The notes under the pieces are model-generated. The model had not been told where the DNA came from. It made no database searches and saw only the letters and a list, made by a program, of their open reading frames with translations. The position numbers and the translations under genes were made by a program. This document shows, one piece after another, positions 26,991 through 36,523 of a stretch of DNA of 64,000 nt (positions are counted from its first letter, which is position 1; every line of letters begins with the position of its first letter). Source of the DNA: Candidatus Omnitrophota bacterium (GTDB lineage Bacteria > Omnitrophota > Koll11 > Duberdicusellales > 4484-171); contig JAUYCY010000120.1 in assembly GCA_030692055.1 (NCBI GenBank), forward strand, positions 1-64,000. Direction: 5' to 3'.

Positions 26991-28955
26991 TTATCTTTTT
27001 CCCCTAATAATGTTTGTTAATAACTTCGCAAAAGAATAAATACTCACTCCCACAAAAATAAGTACAAAAGGATTAGCGGGAAGCGTATGCCTTGCGTTAA
27101 CCATATACCATGAATGCGTAAGTGGAAAATAAATAATCGGCACTAGAATAAATATTATTTCTTTAAGCCTGTTTCTTAAAATGAATACTCCTGCTACGCA
27201 AAGCAAAAATATGCTTAAACTAAAGAACTTTGCCAAGGTAAATAAATAATACCTGCCTCCGGGTGGCGGATAGCTAACCCCAACGTCCTTACTACCAACT
27301 GTTATCCACATACGAAACATCTTTTTTAAAACCGCAATAGAATAATCTTTTATATGATCTTTAACATAAAATATAAATAACTTGCGCCACAAAGATTGTC
27401 TATTAAGACCAGATAAATTGCCCCTATCTATCCCTAAGTCAATAATTTTATATTTAACGCCTTCCTGCCACTTTGAATTAACATTGCGTAATTTGCTATT
27501 TATAAAATATTTATTGTTAAAAATATCAAAGGCTAAGCCTTTATTTACTATGATATATAATTTGCTTCCCTTGATATCATCTGGTATATACATATTGGAA
27601 TTATCTAAGAATGAAACCTTAATACCGGAGTTCTCTCTTTTTATCTCAATATCGCCAAATGAATCGCTAATTTTCTCGGATTTATCTTGTAATAAGAATT
27701 TACTCAAAATTAAAAGATCGGTTTTATCAATCTTTTTATCATTATTATAATCATAATCATCTAAAACACTAATATTTCTAGATGAATAAGGCAATACCTG
27801 CCGAGTGATTGCGACAAAATCAAATACATCGATTATGGCGGGATTGCCGTCATCCTTATCAAAGTCATCGCTGTCTGATCTGCGATTGTAGAACAAATGG
27901 TTAACCTCTGGTGCTCCCAGTGGAAACCTGTCTGCATGTTGTCCATCGGAAACCTCAATATAGTATTTAAGTATTTTACTTTTACTAAGGCGGGGCACTT
28001 TATATTCAAATTTATTATCAGAAACATATGTCATTTCTTGTGCTCTATAAAATCTATCGTTATCAAAAGCATAGAATAATTTAAGTGTAGGTATTTTATT
28101 TTCTGGTAGAAAACCAGTAATAGCGGTAAAGGTTAAATAATCTTTTGCTAAGCTGCGGTAAGTATTTAAATCTTGATAATCGTGGTAAGGATTATAGGTT
28201 CGAGATTCAAAAAACTTACCTGACTCCATTGCTCCATAAAATAGCTGCGACCAACCTTGAGTAGTTAGCACGATAATATGCCTTGTTAAGATATAATTTC
28301 TGATTATCCACGGGAAAAGCAATAGGCTAATCCCTAATATAGAGAAAAATAAATATTTAACAGCCTTTTTGTATTGCCTAAGAATAAATAATAATGAAAA
28401 GAAATAAAAAAATGGCAATATAACCATAGATGGCCGCATCAGGATAGCTAATGACAACAGAATACCGTGAATAAAATAGAATAAATGAAGATTCTTTCTA
28501 TAACCGATGTATAAACATAAGACAGAAATAACAATAAGGAAAGTCGTCATCATATCTGTGGATAAGGTGCTGACATAGATATTAGAAGTTCCTATAAATG
28601 CGACTAAAAAAGAAATAAAAATAGCTAACTTTTGCGTAAAGATATCTTTTATGAGGTAAAAAATTGAAATGCAAATAAAGGCATTCAAAAAAGCCTGGAA
28701 TATTAATACGGGTAAATATCTATATCCGAAAGTTTTGAAAAAGATAGCAAGTAGTACCGGATAGCCCGGCATCCTGAAAGTACCCACGAATCCTTCACCC
28801 TTTGCGAGATTATTACCGAGTATATTATAGCCGTCAAAGCCCCATGGGCCTTGAGGATGCGGATTAAAAATTATAAACAGGCTCCCCATACCAAGGGCTA
28901 TAATATAATTAATTAATAGCGCTATTTTGATATTAATTTTATTTTTTTTATGCAT
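26991..28955 (-). CDS. GT-C membrane glycosyltransferase with inserted beta-rich and dockerin-like region
   Basis: A 654-residue protein. Residues 10-220 are GT39-like membrane segments with the first-loop WGFDGYN (Asp41), RMPGYPVL and LSTDMMTTF. Residues ~290-360 look like a beta-sandwich (YYIEVSDGQ, PLGAPE). Residues 361-389 and 399-423 are two EF-hand-like repeats; the second, Asp402-x-Asn404-x-Asp406-x3-Asp410-x2-Asp413 followed by LLILSKFLL, fits the type I dockerin consensus. Further hydrophobic segments close the protein. The insert should face outward and bind Ca2+. Overlaps the upstream GT4 end by eight bases. Confidence 0.72.
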   Translation of the reverse strand: MHKKNKINIKIALLINYIIALGMGSLFIIFNPHPQGPWGFDGYNILGNNLAKGEGFVGTFRMPGYPVLLAIFFKTFGYRYLPVLIFQAFLNAFICISIFYLIKDIFTQKLAIFISFLVAFIGTSNIYVSTLSTDMMTTFLIVISVLCLYIGYRKNLHLFYFIHGILLSLAILMRPSMVILPFFYFFSLLFILRQYKKAVKYLFFSILGISLLLFPWIIRNYILTRHIIVLTTQGWSQLFYGAMESGKFFESRTYNPYHDYQDLNTYRSLAKDYLTFTAITGFLPENKIPTLKLFYAFDNDRFYRAQEMTYVSDNKFEYKVPRLSKSKILKYYIEVSDGQHADRFPLGAPEVNHLFYNRRSDSDDFDKDDGNPAIIDVFDFVAITRQVLPYSSRNISVLDDYDYNNDKKIDKTDLLILSKFLLQDKSEKISDSFGDIEIKRENSGIKVSFLDNSNMYIPDDIKGSKLYIIVNKGLAFDIFNNKYFINSKLRNVNSKWQEGVKYKIIDLGIDRGNLSGLNRQSLWRKLFIFYVKDHIKDYSIAVLKKMFRMWITVGSKDVGVSYPPPGGRYYLFTLAKFFSLSIFLLCVAGVFILRNRLKEIIFILVPIIYFPLTHSWYMVNARHTLPANPFVLIFVGVSIYSFAKLLTNIIRGKR

Positions 28956-30099
28956 TTTTAAATCTTCCTGCTCGGCTCAGTATCTGATTATAATATTCGA
29001 CATACTGCTCAATTACTCTTTCCCAGTGAAAATACTTCGTTATCCAATCGCGGGAGCGAATACCGATATCAATACGCAAGGTTTTGTCTTCGCAAAGCTT
29101 GGAAATCATGCTAAAAATTTCTTCTTCCGTAGATACATTTATTACAGGGGGCAACTCATCAATGTAATCTTTCCAGATTTCTTTCATATATACAAAAGTA
29201 GGCAGTCCTATAGATAAAGCCTCCCAGGTGATTAAACCGGGGCTGCCTATATTAAACTGGTCAAAGACAATATCGGATATACTATATAAATTTATCAGGC
29301 CCTCTTTATTCTGCTCATTTAACCAAATGACATTATTACCAATGCCTAAACTCATAATTAATTTCTTACTATCCGCTATATCTCTTCCTTTCTCAAAAAC
29401 TATCATTTTGGCATTATTTCCATTTTTAACGAAATGCGCAAAGGCCATAAATAATTTATCATTGCCTTTATTGTCTGGAATATCTCTCATCCATTCTTGA
29501 CGCGAAGGATGCAAAAATAACCAATCGCAATTATAGAATTCTCTTAGTTTAGATAAAGCCGGTGAATTTCTCTTAGAATATTTCTGGGTATCTACAGGCA
29601 CCATAGGAAGAAAGAACTTGCTTCTGCTTAATTTCAGCCTGCTGGCAAACCTTGCCTGATGAGGCATAGGATATAAAACTAAACCCGCTTTCCTTAAGGT
29701 CCGGCACTGCAGAGACGAAAGCAAAAAATTCTTTATGCCTCCTCTTTTAAATGGAAGAATATCTAAATCAAATCCGTAACTCCAATAAAGATATGGCGTA
29801 CCGGTAAAAGACGCCCAAATTGCCGATTCTCCTATGGTATGGATAATGTCGCATTTTGAAAGTTCATTTAAAAATCTACGCTCGGCAGAACCTCTAAATA
29901 TAATGCGTCTTAGATCAACATTGACAAACTTCACCCAGGAAGGAAATTTTTCATTATTACCCTCTTCCCAATAAGGCAAATTACATTCAAATATTGGATT
30001 TTCGTCAACAAAGACATTTGCGTCTTGCCCTTTGCGCCGTAAAAACTTAGCTATCAAATATGCCATATTGGCATTACTGCCGTATAAGTTTATTTTCAT
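28948..30099 (-). CDS. GT4-like glycosyltransferase
   Basis: A 383-residue GT-B protein. The N-domain starts MKINLYGSNANMAYL; the donor domain has VIWLNEQNKEGLINLY and DQFNIGSPGLITWEALSIGLPTF, which corresponds to the EX7E region, with one Glu clear. Predicted cytoplasmic or membrane-associated transferase of unknown specificity. ATGA overlap with the upstream SDR gene. Confidence 0.8.
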   Translation of the reverse strand: MKINLYGSNANMAYLIAKFLRRKGQDANVFVDENPIFECNLPYWEEGNNEKFPSWVKFVNVDLRRIIFRGSAERRFLNELSKCDIIHTIGESAIWASFTGTPYLYWSYGFDLDILPFKRGGIKNFLLSSLQCRTLRKAGLVLYPMPHQARFASRLKLSRSKFFLPMVPVDTQKYSKRNSPALSKLREFYNCDWLFLHPSRQEWMRDIPDNKGNDKLFMAFAHFVKNGNNAKMIVFEKGRDIADSKKLIMSLGIGNNVIWLNEQNKEGLINLYSISDIVFDQFNIGSPGLITWEALSIGLPTFVYMKEIWKDYIDELPPVINVSTEEEIFSMISKLCEDKTLRIDIGIRSRDWITKYFHWERVIEQYVEYYNQILSRAGRFKNA

Positions 30100-31010
30100 A
30101 CCCTATCAATAGATTCTTGAAAATACTTGACTGTTTGCCTTAATCCTTCATTAATACTATATTTGAATTTAAAACCGCTCATTTTTAGTTTATTACTATT
30201 AGCAAAAACCTCTTCCCGGTGTTTATCTGAAATAACTATACTGGGTTCTTTATAATTCTTATAAAGTAAAAAGGATATTTTTCTATAAACTTCAAGGAGC
30301 GAAACCGGCCGGCCGCAACCTATATTGATAATTCCTTTTAATTTAACCGCACAAAAATTTACTGCTTCGGTTATATCATCAATATAGGTAAAATCAAATT
30401 TACGGTAAGGATTATACAAAGTTACTGCATGACCTTCTAATAATTCATTTATGATAGTTGCAATTACCCCTCTTTTTTTATTTGGGGGGCCGTAAGGATT
30501 GAATAGGCGCAAAATCAAATAGGGAACTTTATGATGATCACACAAAACCTGAGTATAATAATCAGCGGATAATTGCGTTATAGCATAGGGGCTAGCCGGA
30601 CCGATAGGGCTCTTTTCGCTTAAAGGGTTACATGTAAAATCATAGACATTAGCGGTTGAAATATTAATGAATTTTTCTGTCCGGCAATCTTCGATAAGCT
30701 TTATCGTAGTAATCGGCTTATTCATCTCGTATTTTAATGGTTTAATAAACGACTCCCCGATATCAATGTAACCGGATAAATTGAAAAGAAAGCTGAATCT
30801 ACCCATTTTTTTCAAATTATTCTCGACCTCGTTAGATGAGTATATTTTTAACCTTCGGTCTTTAATGCCCCCCAAATATTGTAAACCATATTCTCCAATA
30901 ATCGCTGTAACATAATGACCTTTTTTAAGCAACTTTCTTGTTAAATTGCTGCCGATAAAGCCACTGGCGCCAATGATGATGGTATTAGACTTTCTATTTC
31001 TTTCAGTCAT
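30096..31010 (-). CDS. NAD-dependent epimerase/dehydratase-like SDR with YxxxQ in place of YxxxK
   Basis: A 304-residue extended SDR with GASGFIGS, a short ISTANVYD block and LRLFNPYGPP. The active-site motif reads SPYAITQ: the usual Lys is Gln, encoded by CAA, one base from AAA. The enzyme could be catalytically altered or could use another residue. Extended SDRs in such loci epimerise or reduce nucleotide sugars. The eight-base overlap with the upstream SDR and ATGA overlap with the downstream GT4 place it in a coupled group. Confidence 0.72.
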   Translation of the reverse strand: MTERNRKSNTIIIGASGFIGSNLTRKLLKKGHYVTAIIGEYGLQYLGGIKDRRLKIYSSNEVENNLKKMGRFSFLFNLSGYIDIGESFIKPLKYEMNKPITTIKLIEDCRTEKFINISTANVYDFTCNPLSEKSPIGPASPYAITQLSADYYTQVLCDHHKVPYLILRLFNPYGPPNKKRGVIATIINELLEGHAVTLYNPYRKFDFTYIDDITEAVNFCAVKLKGIINIGCGRPVSLLEVYRKISFLLYKNYKEPSIVISDKHREEVFANSNKLKMSGFKFKYSINEGLRQTVKYFQESIDRV

Positions 31011-31971
31011 CCTGATTTATTCTCCATTCGATTAACTCCTTAAGACCGCTTCTTAAGTTAACTTCTGCGCTAAAGCCTAAGAGTTTCTTTGCCTTATCAA
31101 CCGAAGCTTTTCGCTCAGTAACGAATTCGGGTTTCTGACCTTCGTATTGGGGCTTGAGGTTAGACTTAGTAAGCTCTAGAATCAATTCAACTATCTCATT
31201 TATACTGGTTTTTATCCCGCTGGCTATATTTATTGCCTCATCGGTTGCCGGGCTTTTTAAAGCTAAGATATTCGCCCTGGCTACGTCTCTGACGTAGATG
31301 AAATCATATGCTTGGCTTCCGTCTCCATGAATTATAGGAGGATTGCCCTCCTTAATCCTATCTAAAGCTTTCATAATCACGCTGACATATGCGCCGTGAT
31401 AATCCTGCCGCGGGCCATAAATATTAAAATAGCGTAACGCAAGATAATCCAAGCCGTAGCGTGAATAATAAAAACGGAAAAATTGCTCTCCGGAAATCTT
31501 TGTGGCGCCGTACATAGTTCTATTATTAAAGGGGTGCTCTTCGGTCATCGGTATCACCACCGGATCACCGTAAACAGATGCGGATGAAGAAAAAATTACT
31601 TTTTTTATTTTATTATTTTTCGCGGCTTCTAAGACATTAATTGTTCCTTTTACATTAGTTTCAAATCCTTCCGTGGGTTTTTCCTGACAATGAAGCAGCC
31701 AGAGCGCGGCTAAATGAAAGATAAAATCTATATTCTTACTTGCCTCATTTAAACTTTTTTCGTCAAGGATGTCTGCTTTGATTATCTTCACGCGTTTGTC
31801 GGATGAAACTTTAGATAAATTAGATAAGCTGCCTCTGACAAAATTATCAAAAATGATTATTTCCTTTATATCTTCTTTGAGTAACTCCTCAGCTAAATGC
31901 GAACCAACTAAACCTGCTCCCCCAATCAGAAGTACACGTGAATTAGCGAGATCAAACTTATTATTTTTCAT
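31003..31971 (-). CDS. NAD-dependent epimerase (UDP-glucose 4-epimerase-like extended SDR)
   Basis: A 322-residue SDR with GGAGLVGSH, SSSASVYG, the intact MYGATK active site, RYFNIYGPRQD and GDGSQAYDFIYV, as in UDP-sugar 4-epimerases and relatives. I chose the ATG at 31971, with GGAGG eight bases upstream; the longer frame to 32037 would overlap the acetyltransferase by 77 bases and begins with an unlikely basic stretch. It overlaps that gene by 11 bases. Confidence 0.83.
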   Translation of the reverse strand: MKNNKFDLANSRVLLIGGAGLVGSHLAEELLKEDIKEIIIFDNFVRGSLSNLSKVSSDKRVKIIKADILDEKSLNEASKNIDFIFHLAALWLLHCQEKPTEGFETNVKGTINVLEAAKNNKIKKVIFSSSASVYGDPVVIPMTEEHPFNNRTMYGATKISGEQFFRFYYSRYGLDYLALRYFNIYGPRQDYHGAYVSVIMKALDRIKEGNPPIIHGDGSQAYDFIYVRDVARANILALKSPATDEAINIASGIKTSINEIVELILELTKSNLKPQYEGQKPEFVTERKASVDKAKKLLGFSAEVNLRSGLKELIEWRINQDD

Positions 31972-32563
31972 TATCTTTCGCCTCCGATAAATTATAGTTC
32001 GCAAGAGGAATACGTACCGACCCCTGACAAGATTCACATTCTAATAAAACCATATCAGCCTGCTTCTGTTTTAGATGTGCTTTATGCCCGCATTTGCAGA
32101 CAAAACCTTTGAGCCGCGCAGGATTACCTACTACTAACCCATAGGCAGGCACATTCTTAGTTACGACAGAACCGGCTCCTACCATAGCATATTCGCCGAT
32201 TATCACTCCGCAAACTATCGTAGCATTTGCACCTATAGACGCTCCTCTCTTAATTAAAGTCGGCAGAATCTTCCAATCAGCAGGAAAAACTCTTGGGTAT
32301 AGATCATTGCTGAACGTTGCATTCGGGCCTAAAAAAACTTCGTCCTCAACTGTAACGCCTTTATAGACAGAAACCCCGTTTTGTATCTTAACGTTGTTTC
32401 CGATAAAAACGCCCACATCTATATACACATCTTTACTAATGCTGCAGTTCTCTCCTATAGAAGCATCTTCTCTTACGTGCACAAAATGCCAAATCCGGGT
32501 TTTTGCCCCTATCTTGGCTCTCTCGGAAACTTCTGCTGTGGGATGAACAAAATAATCCTTCAA
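31961..32563 (-). CDS. WbpD/WlbB-like N-acetyltransferase with C-terminal zinc ribbon
   Basis: A 200-residue left-handed beta-helix acyltransferase. HPTAEVSERAKIG, VYIDVGVFIGNNVKIQNGVSV and NDLYPR are typical of the enzymes that acetylate the 3-amino group of UDP-GlcNAc3NA in 2,3-diacetamido uronic acid pathways. The C-terminal CKCG and CESC pairs form a small zinc ribbon. Translation starts at TTG 32563 with GGAG eight bases upstream; no in-frame ATG fits. The dehydrogenase (21585), a DegT aminotransferase and the MocA-type oxidoreductase (1-380) could supply its substrate. Confidence 0.82.
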   Translation of the reverse strand: MKDYFVHPTAEVSERAKIGAKTRIWHFVHVREDASIGENCSISKDVYIDVGVFIGNNVKIQNGVSVYKGVTVEDEVFLGPNATFSNDLYPRVFPADWKILPTLIKRGASIGANATIVCGVIIGEYAMVGAGSVVTKNVPAYGLVVGNPARLKGFVCKCGHKAHLKQKQADMVLLECESCQGSVRIPLANYNLSEAKDNEK

Positions 32564-32578
32564 GATTCTTCTCCTTTT

Positions 32579-33655
32579 TTACAATATGTGGCTATCTTTC
32601 AGGTATTTAAACACCAAATCAGCAATGTAACTATTACCGAGATCTGACCAGTGACCGTCACGAAGTACATACGAATCTCTTATTTTATTCAAATCATCCA
32701 TATCTATAATCCAATTTGTCCTTTTGGCAAGATATTTCAAAAACCTATCCTTTACAGGCTTATTATAGAAACCCTCAAGAATAAAAAGTGTTTTAAGATG
32801 ATTTTTATCAACCAAATCAAAAAATCTATTTAGAACCTGTATTGAGCGAGTTAATCCTTTCATTTCTATATCATTTTTTCTTGTTGATTCAAACTCGTTA
32901 CTTTTAAATTTATTCCGATAACGTAATGTGCCCAGAAAAGTATACATTACTGAGTTTCTTCTTAAAAATTCTTTTATATTTTCTATAATAAAGATGTTCT
33001 TCTTATAGAGATTTTTCGGGCCGTTAACAAATCTATGATATTGGTCAATATGCCTAGAGTTCTCTTTTACAGAAACTATATCTTGATTTTTATCTAAAAT
33101 CCACTCGTGATCCAAAATATCCAAAAAATCATTTACCCCAAGTATAATAAAAATTACAAAATCGGGCTTAAACTCAAGGTACCTCTTTAACCTTACATAA
33201 GAATTATCAAATGTGTATCCTGTAACACCTAGATTTAATACTTCATAATGATTGCCTTCCTGCAATTGCCTATTTAGTTTTTCTTCTAATACCGAAGCTA
33301 AAGTTTCATTATCATTTACCCCTACGCCAAAAATAAGAGAATCTCCTAAAATAAAAATTCTTTTCGTATCTTTGGGTTTATCTTTTAGGTATTCACGTCT
33401 TGACCTTATACCTTGGGAGTTAGTCGTATAATCGACAATGTAATCTCCATATAAACTATAGTGTTTTGCTTTTTGGTTAGGCAATAGGCTATAACCTTCC
33501 TCTGATTCAACAAAAATCGCCGGAGAGCTCCATGTCGCTGGATAATAGACTCCAGTAACATTACTAAACAACCTAAAAATTCCTTCCGCTATAAGTAAAG
33601 ATATAAAAAATGAAAAAATCAGCACAAATAACCTCAAAAATAATTTTCTAATCAT
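32579..33655 (-). CDS. Membrane-anchored SGNH/GDSL-family hydrolase or acyltransferase
   Basis: A 358-residue protein with an N-terminal hydrophobic segment (residues 4-28). ILGDSL carries the predicted nucleophile Ser106, ILGVND is block III, and the C-terminal DGHWSDLG holds Asp333 and His335. Same design as 2378-3559 though only distantly similar. The ATG at 33655 is favoured over an upstream in-frame TTG at 33688. It overlaps the nucleotidyltransferase end by eight bases. Possible function: adding or removing acyl groups on the exported glycan. Confidence 0.75.
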   Translation of the reverse strand: MIRKLFLRLFVLIFSFFISLLIAEGIFRLFSNVTGVYYPATWSSPAIFVESEEGYSLLPNQKAKHYSLYGDYIVDYTTNSQGIRSRREYLKDKPKDTKRIFILGDSLIFGVGVNDNETLASVLEEKLNRQLQEGNHYEVLNLGVTGYTFDNSYVRLKRYLEFKPDFVIFIILGVNDFLDILDHEWILDKNQDIVSVKENSRHIDQYHRFVNGPKNLYKKNIFIIENIKEFLRRNSVMYTFLGTLRYRNKFKSNEFESTRKNDIEMKGLTRSIQVLNRFFDLVDKNHLKTLFILEGFYNKPVKDRFLKYLAKRTNWIIDMDDLNKIRDSYVLRDGHWSDLGNSYIADLVFKYLKDSHIL

Positions 33656-34373
33656 TGCTTTTAAATAACCTGCGGCGGATATTGACAAATTCTTCGCTGA
33701 CTTTTCTATACTCTTCGTGATTACCTATATCGCGCCAATAACCGCCAAATAAATAGCTACCTATCTTTTGATTTTCTTTAATCAGAAGTTTTACCAAATC
33801 CGGAAAATCGTATTTTTGGTTTTTGGGTATAAATGACAAAATCTTTTTATTAAATGCGTATATACCCATACTTACAGGATATTGCATAGTGGGTTTTTCT
33901 ATATAGTCGATTACTTTTTTATGGGTATCAAATTTAATAATGCCTAAATCTATTTTTAAATTCTTTTTATATATTCCGATAGTGGCTAAATTTTTCTCTT
34001 TAATATGAGAATTGAATAAATTACTGAAATCAATGTTGGTGATTAAATCGCCGTTTAAAATAAGAAAATTTTCATCCAGTTTATCAATAAGCAAAAGCGG
34101 ACCCACCGTACCCATGGGCTTTTCTTCAAAAGAATATTCGATTTTTACACCAAACTTGCTGCCATCGCCAAAATATGCCTGGATTAAACCTGCCAGATGC
34201 CCGACAGCTATTTTGATACGCCTGAAACCATAGTAGCGTAACTGATTTATTACTATTTCTAAAATAGGCTGCTCGCCTACCGGCATCAGCGGTTTTGGCA
34301 TACAAGCTGTATAAGGCTCAAGGCGCCTGCCTTTGCCTCCGGCAAGAATTACTGCTTGTTTATATTTACTCAT
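33648..34373 (-). CDS. Sugar-1-phosphate nucleotidyltransferase
   Basis: A 241-residue single-domain protein with the pyrophosphorylase signature LAGGKGRRLEPYT and KPLMPVGEQPI, then EEKPMGTVGPL, NGDLIT and EKPTM. It makes an NDP-sugar from NTP and a hexose or hexosamine 1-phosphate; the base cannot be told. It overlaps the LegB-like gene by four bases, which recalls the PtmE-LegB pair that starts GDP-linked legionaminic acid synthesis in Campylobacter, but the CBS domains of PtmE are absent. Confidence 0.83.
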   Translation of the reverse strand: MSKYKQAVILAGGKGRRLEPYTACMPKPLMPVGEQPILEIVINQLRYYGFRRIKIAVGHLAGLIQAYFGDGSKFGVKIEYSFEEKPMGTVGPLLLIDKLDENFLILNGDLITNIDFSNLFNSHIKEKNLATIGIYKKNLKIDLGIIKFDTHKKVIDYIEKPTMQYPVSMGIYAFNKKILSFIPKNQKYDFPDLVKLLIKENQKIGSYLFGGYWRDIGNHEEYRKVSEEFVNIRRRLFKSND

Positions 34374-35353
34374 TTCACATATTCCTTTTCTAGATAATAT
34401 TCCTTATTTTCATTTATAAATTGAATTACCTTATTTAAACCGGCTTCCAAATTAACCTTGGGTTGCCAGCCTAAAAGCTCTTTTGCCTTTTTGTTATTGC
34501 ATACTAAACGCTCTACCTCGCTTTTTTGGGGTCTAATACGTTCTTTGACCGAGGTTATTTTTATTTTTCTATCCCGCAAAACATTACAAATTATACCACT
34601 AAGCTCCTTAATCGAAATACCCTTGCCAAAACCTACATTTATCGCTTGCCCTATGCTTTTTTTATTTCCGATGATAGAAATAAAAGCACGGATGGTGTCA
34701 TCAACATAGGTAAAATCGCGAATAGGAAAATCTGAACCGATGAAGACCCTCGGCACCTTATGAATTATTTGCATAATAATAGTAGGTATTATGGCGCGGG
34801 CAGATTGTCTTGGGCCATATGTATTAAACGGTCTAATTATTGATACGGGTAGGCCGAAAGAACGCCAGTAACTTTCGGCTAACTTATCAGCAGCAATCTT
34901 AGTGGCAGAATACGGGCTTTGCGCCTTTTGAGGATGCTTCTCATCAATGGGTATATACTCTGCACTGCCATAAACTTCACTGGTTGAAGTATGTATAACC
35001 TGTCCAACATTATTCTCTAAAGCCGCCTGTAATATATTCTCTGCGCCTATTATATTGGTATTAATATAACTTGACACTGCTTCATAGGAATAAGGGATCC
35101 CGATTAAGGCAGCCAGATGCATGATTACATCTGTTCCTTTAGATATCTTTTTCATAAAATTAAAATCTTCGACATTCCCAAAGACTATTTCCATCTCCTT
35201 CAAGATGTTCTTATTAACAAAATTTAAATTTCCGATATTCCTAAAAGAATTATAGTGAACCAGCGCCCTTACTTTATAATTTTTTCTCACCAGTGCTTCA
35301 GCTAAATGCGAACCAATGAAACCAGAACTTCCAGTAACTAAAATTTTTTTCAT
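34370..35353 (-). CDS. LegB-like NAD-dependent 4,6-dehydratase (extended SDR)
   Basis: A 327-residue SDR with GSSGFIGSH, VRALVHYNSF (similar to the LegB YNSFNSWG region), HLAALIGIPYSYEA, TSTSEVYGSA, the SPYSATK active site and RPFNTYGPRQSARA. These match the LegB group of NDP-sugar 4,6-dehydratases, which give a 4-keto-6-deoxy hexose. The adjacent nucleotidyltransferase and a DegT enzyme at 37480-38586 could form the first steps of a diamino sugar or legionaminate-like route. Confidence 0.83.
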   Translation of the reverse strand: MKKILVTGSSGFIGSHLAEALVRKNYKVRALVHYNSFRNIGNLNFVNKNILKEMEIVFGNVEDFNFMKKISKGTDVIMHLAALIGIPYSYEAVSSYINTNIIGAENILQAALENNVGQVIHTSTSEVYGSAEYIPIDEKHPQKAQSPYSATKIAADKLAESYWRSFGLPVSIIRPFNTYGPRQSARAIIPTIIMQIIHKVPRVFIGSDFPIRDFTYVDDTIRAFISIIGNKKSIGQAINVGFGKGISIKELSGIICNVLRDRKIKITSVKERIRPQKSEVERLVCNNKKAKELLGWQPKVNLEAGLNKVIQFINENKEYYLEKEYVK

Positions 35354-35362
35354 AGTTTTTCC

Positions 35363-36523
35363 TTAATTTTTATTCTGCATAAATGTATCTAAAAATAAAT
35401 TCTCGTATTCTTTAATCTTTACTGAAATATCAAATTCATTTACTTTCTTGACTCCCTCCGCCTTAACTTGTTCCCTAAGTTCTCTATTTAGTGCCAGATT
35501 ATACATAGCTTTATATAAAGAATTAGCATCGCCAGGATTAACCAAGATACCATTTTTACCATCACTAATAATCTCTTCTATCCCTCCAACGCATCTGGTA
35601 GCTATCACAGGGACTTTGCAGACATAAGACTCTAAAATAACATTGGGAAAACCTTCAGAGAGAGATGGCAAAACGAACATATCTGTATTTTTAAGGTACT
35701 TAAAAGGATTATCCTTATACCCCATAAAATCAACATCTTTATCTATATTTAATGTCTTTGCCATAGCCTCTAAGTTATACCTAGAATCCCCTTCTCCAAT
35801 AATAATCAGTTTGGATTGAACTCTTTGCCTTAATTTTGCAAAGGCCTGAAGAAGATAATTAATACCTTTTTCAGGAGATAACCTTGAAAGCAGAGAAATA
35901 TAAAGAAAATTTCTCTGGAATACATAATCCGAAATTGGTTCTTGAGAACGCCTCTTAACATCAGCGATATTAATCGGCGTAGAAATAACTTTAATTTTAT
36001 TTCTATCTATATTAAATAATTTCTCCATATGGCCTCGTATTGACTGAGAAACAACAACTATCTGTGTTGCCTGCCGATATGTAAAAAATATCAGTGTCTT
36101 ATATATAATTCTAAAGAAAACATGTCTCAGATTATGTTTAATGGGCTTAACAAAAAAATTCTCGCTATACTCTCCTATTATTACTTTCTCTTTTAGTTTT
36201 TTAATAGGCTTAAATAATAAGTAACAGGAAGTATTATAGCTTAAAGAAAATACTATGTTAGGTTCCCGAGAGATAATTGTCTTCCTGAAATTACGAATGT
36301 GCCTGGCCATATTAAAAACCTTGCCTAAAATTGTATTTTTTGGCCCAATATTCAAATCAATGACACATACATCGTTAGGTATTGGATAATAATTTTCTTG
36401 TATCTTCTCTGCCAAGAAAATTATCTTAAATTTATTCCGGTCCAATGAGTCTAAGAGATTTTTAGCAATAGAAGAAACGCCGCCGATTTCATAAGACGAT
36501 ATAACCAGCAATAATTTAATCAT
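35363..36523 (-). CDS. GT4-family glycosyltransferase
   Basis: A 386-residue GT-B enzyme: SSYEIGGVSSIAKNLL binds the acceptor side, LSRLSPEKGINYLL starts the donor domain, and EGFPNVILESYVCKVPVI is the EX7E motif. Predicted retaining transferase working on the lipid-linked glycan. ATGA overlap with the upstream GT2 gene suggests consecutive steps. Confidence 0.88.
   Translation of the reverse strand: MIKLLLVISSYEIGGVSSIAKNLLDSLDRNKFKIIFLAEKIQENYYPIPNDVCVIDLNIGPKNTILGKVFNMARHIRNFRKTIISREPNIVFSLSYNTSCYLLFKPIKKLKEKVIIGEYSENFFVKPIKHNLRHVFFRIIYKTLIFFTYRQATQIVVVSQSIRGHMEKLFNIDRNKIKVISTPINIADVKRRSQEPISDYVFQRNFLYISLLSRLSPEKGINYLLQAFAKLRQRVQSKLIIIGEGDSRYNLEAMAKTLNIDKDVDFMGYKDNPFKYLKNTDMFVLPSLSEGFPNVILESYVCKVPVIATRCVGGIEEIISDGKNGILVNPGDANSLYKAMYNLALNRELREQVKAEGVKKVNEFDISVKIKEYENLFLDTFMQNKN

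Noticed and set aside
27833..28027. Short minus-strand frame inside the dockerin-bearing GT-C gene
   Set aside because: It is a different frame within a longer gene with clear domains; no ribosome site or motif.
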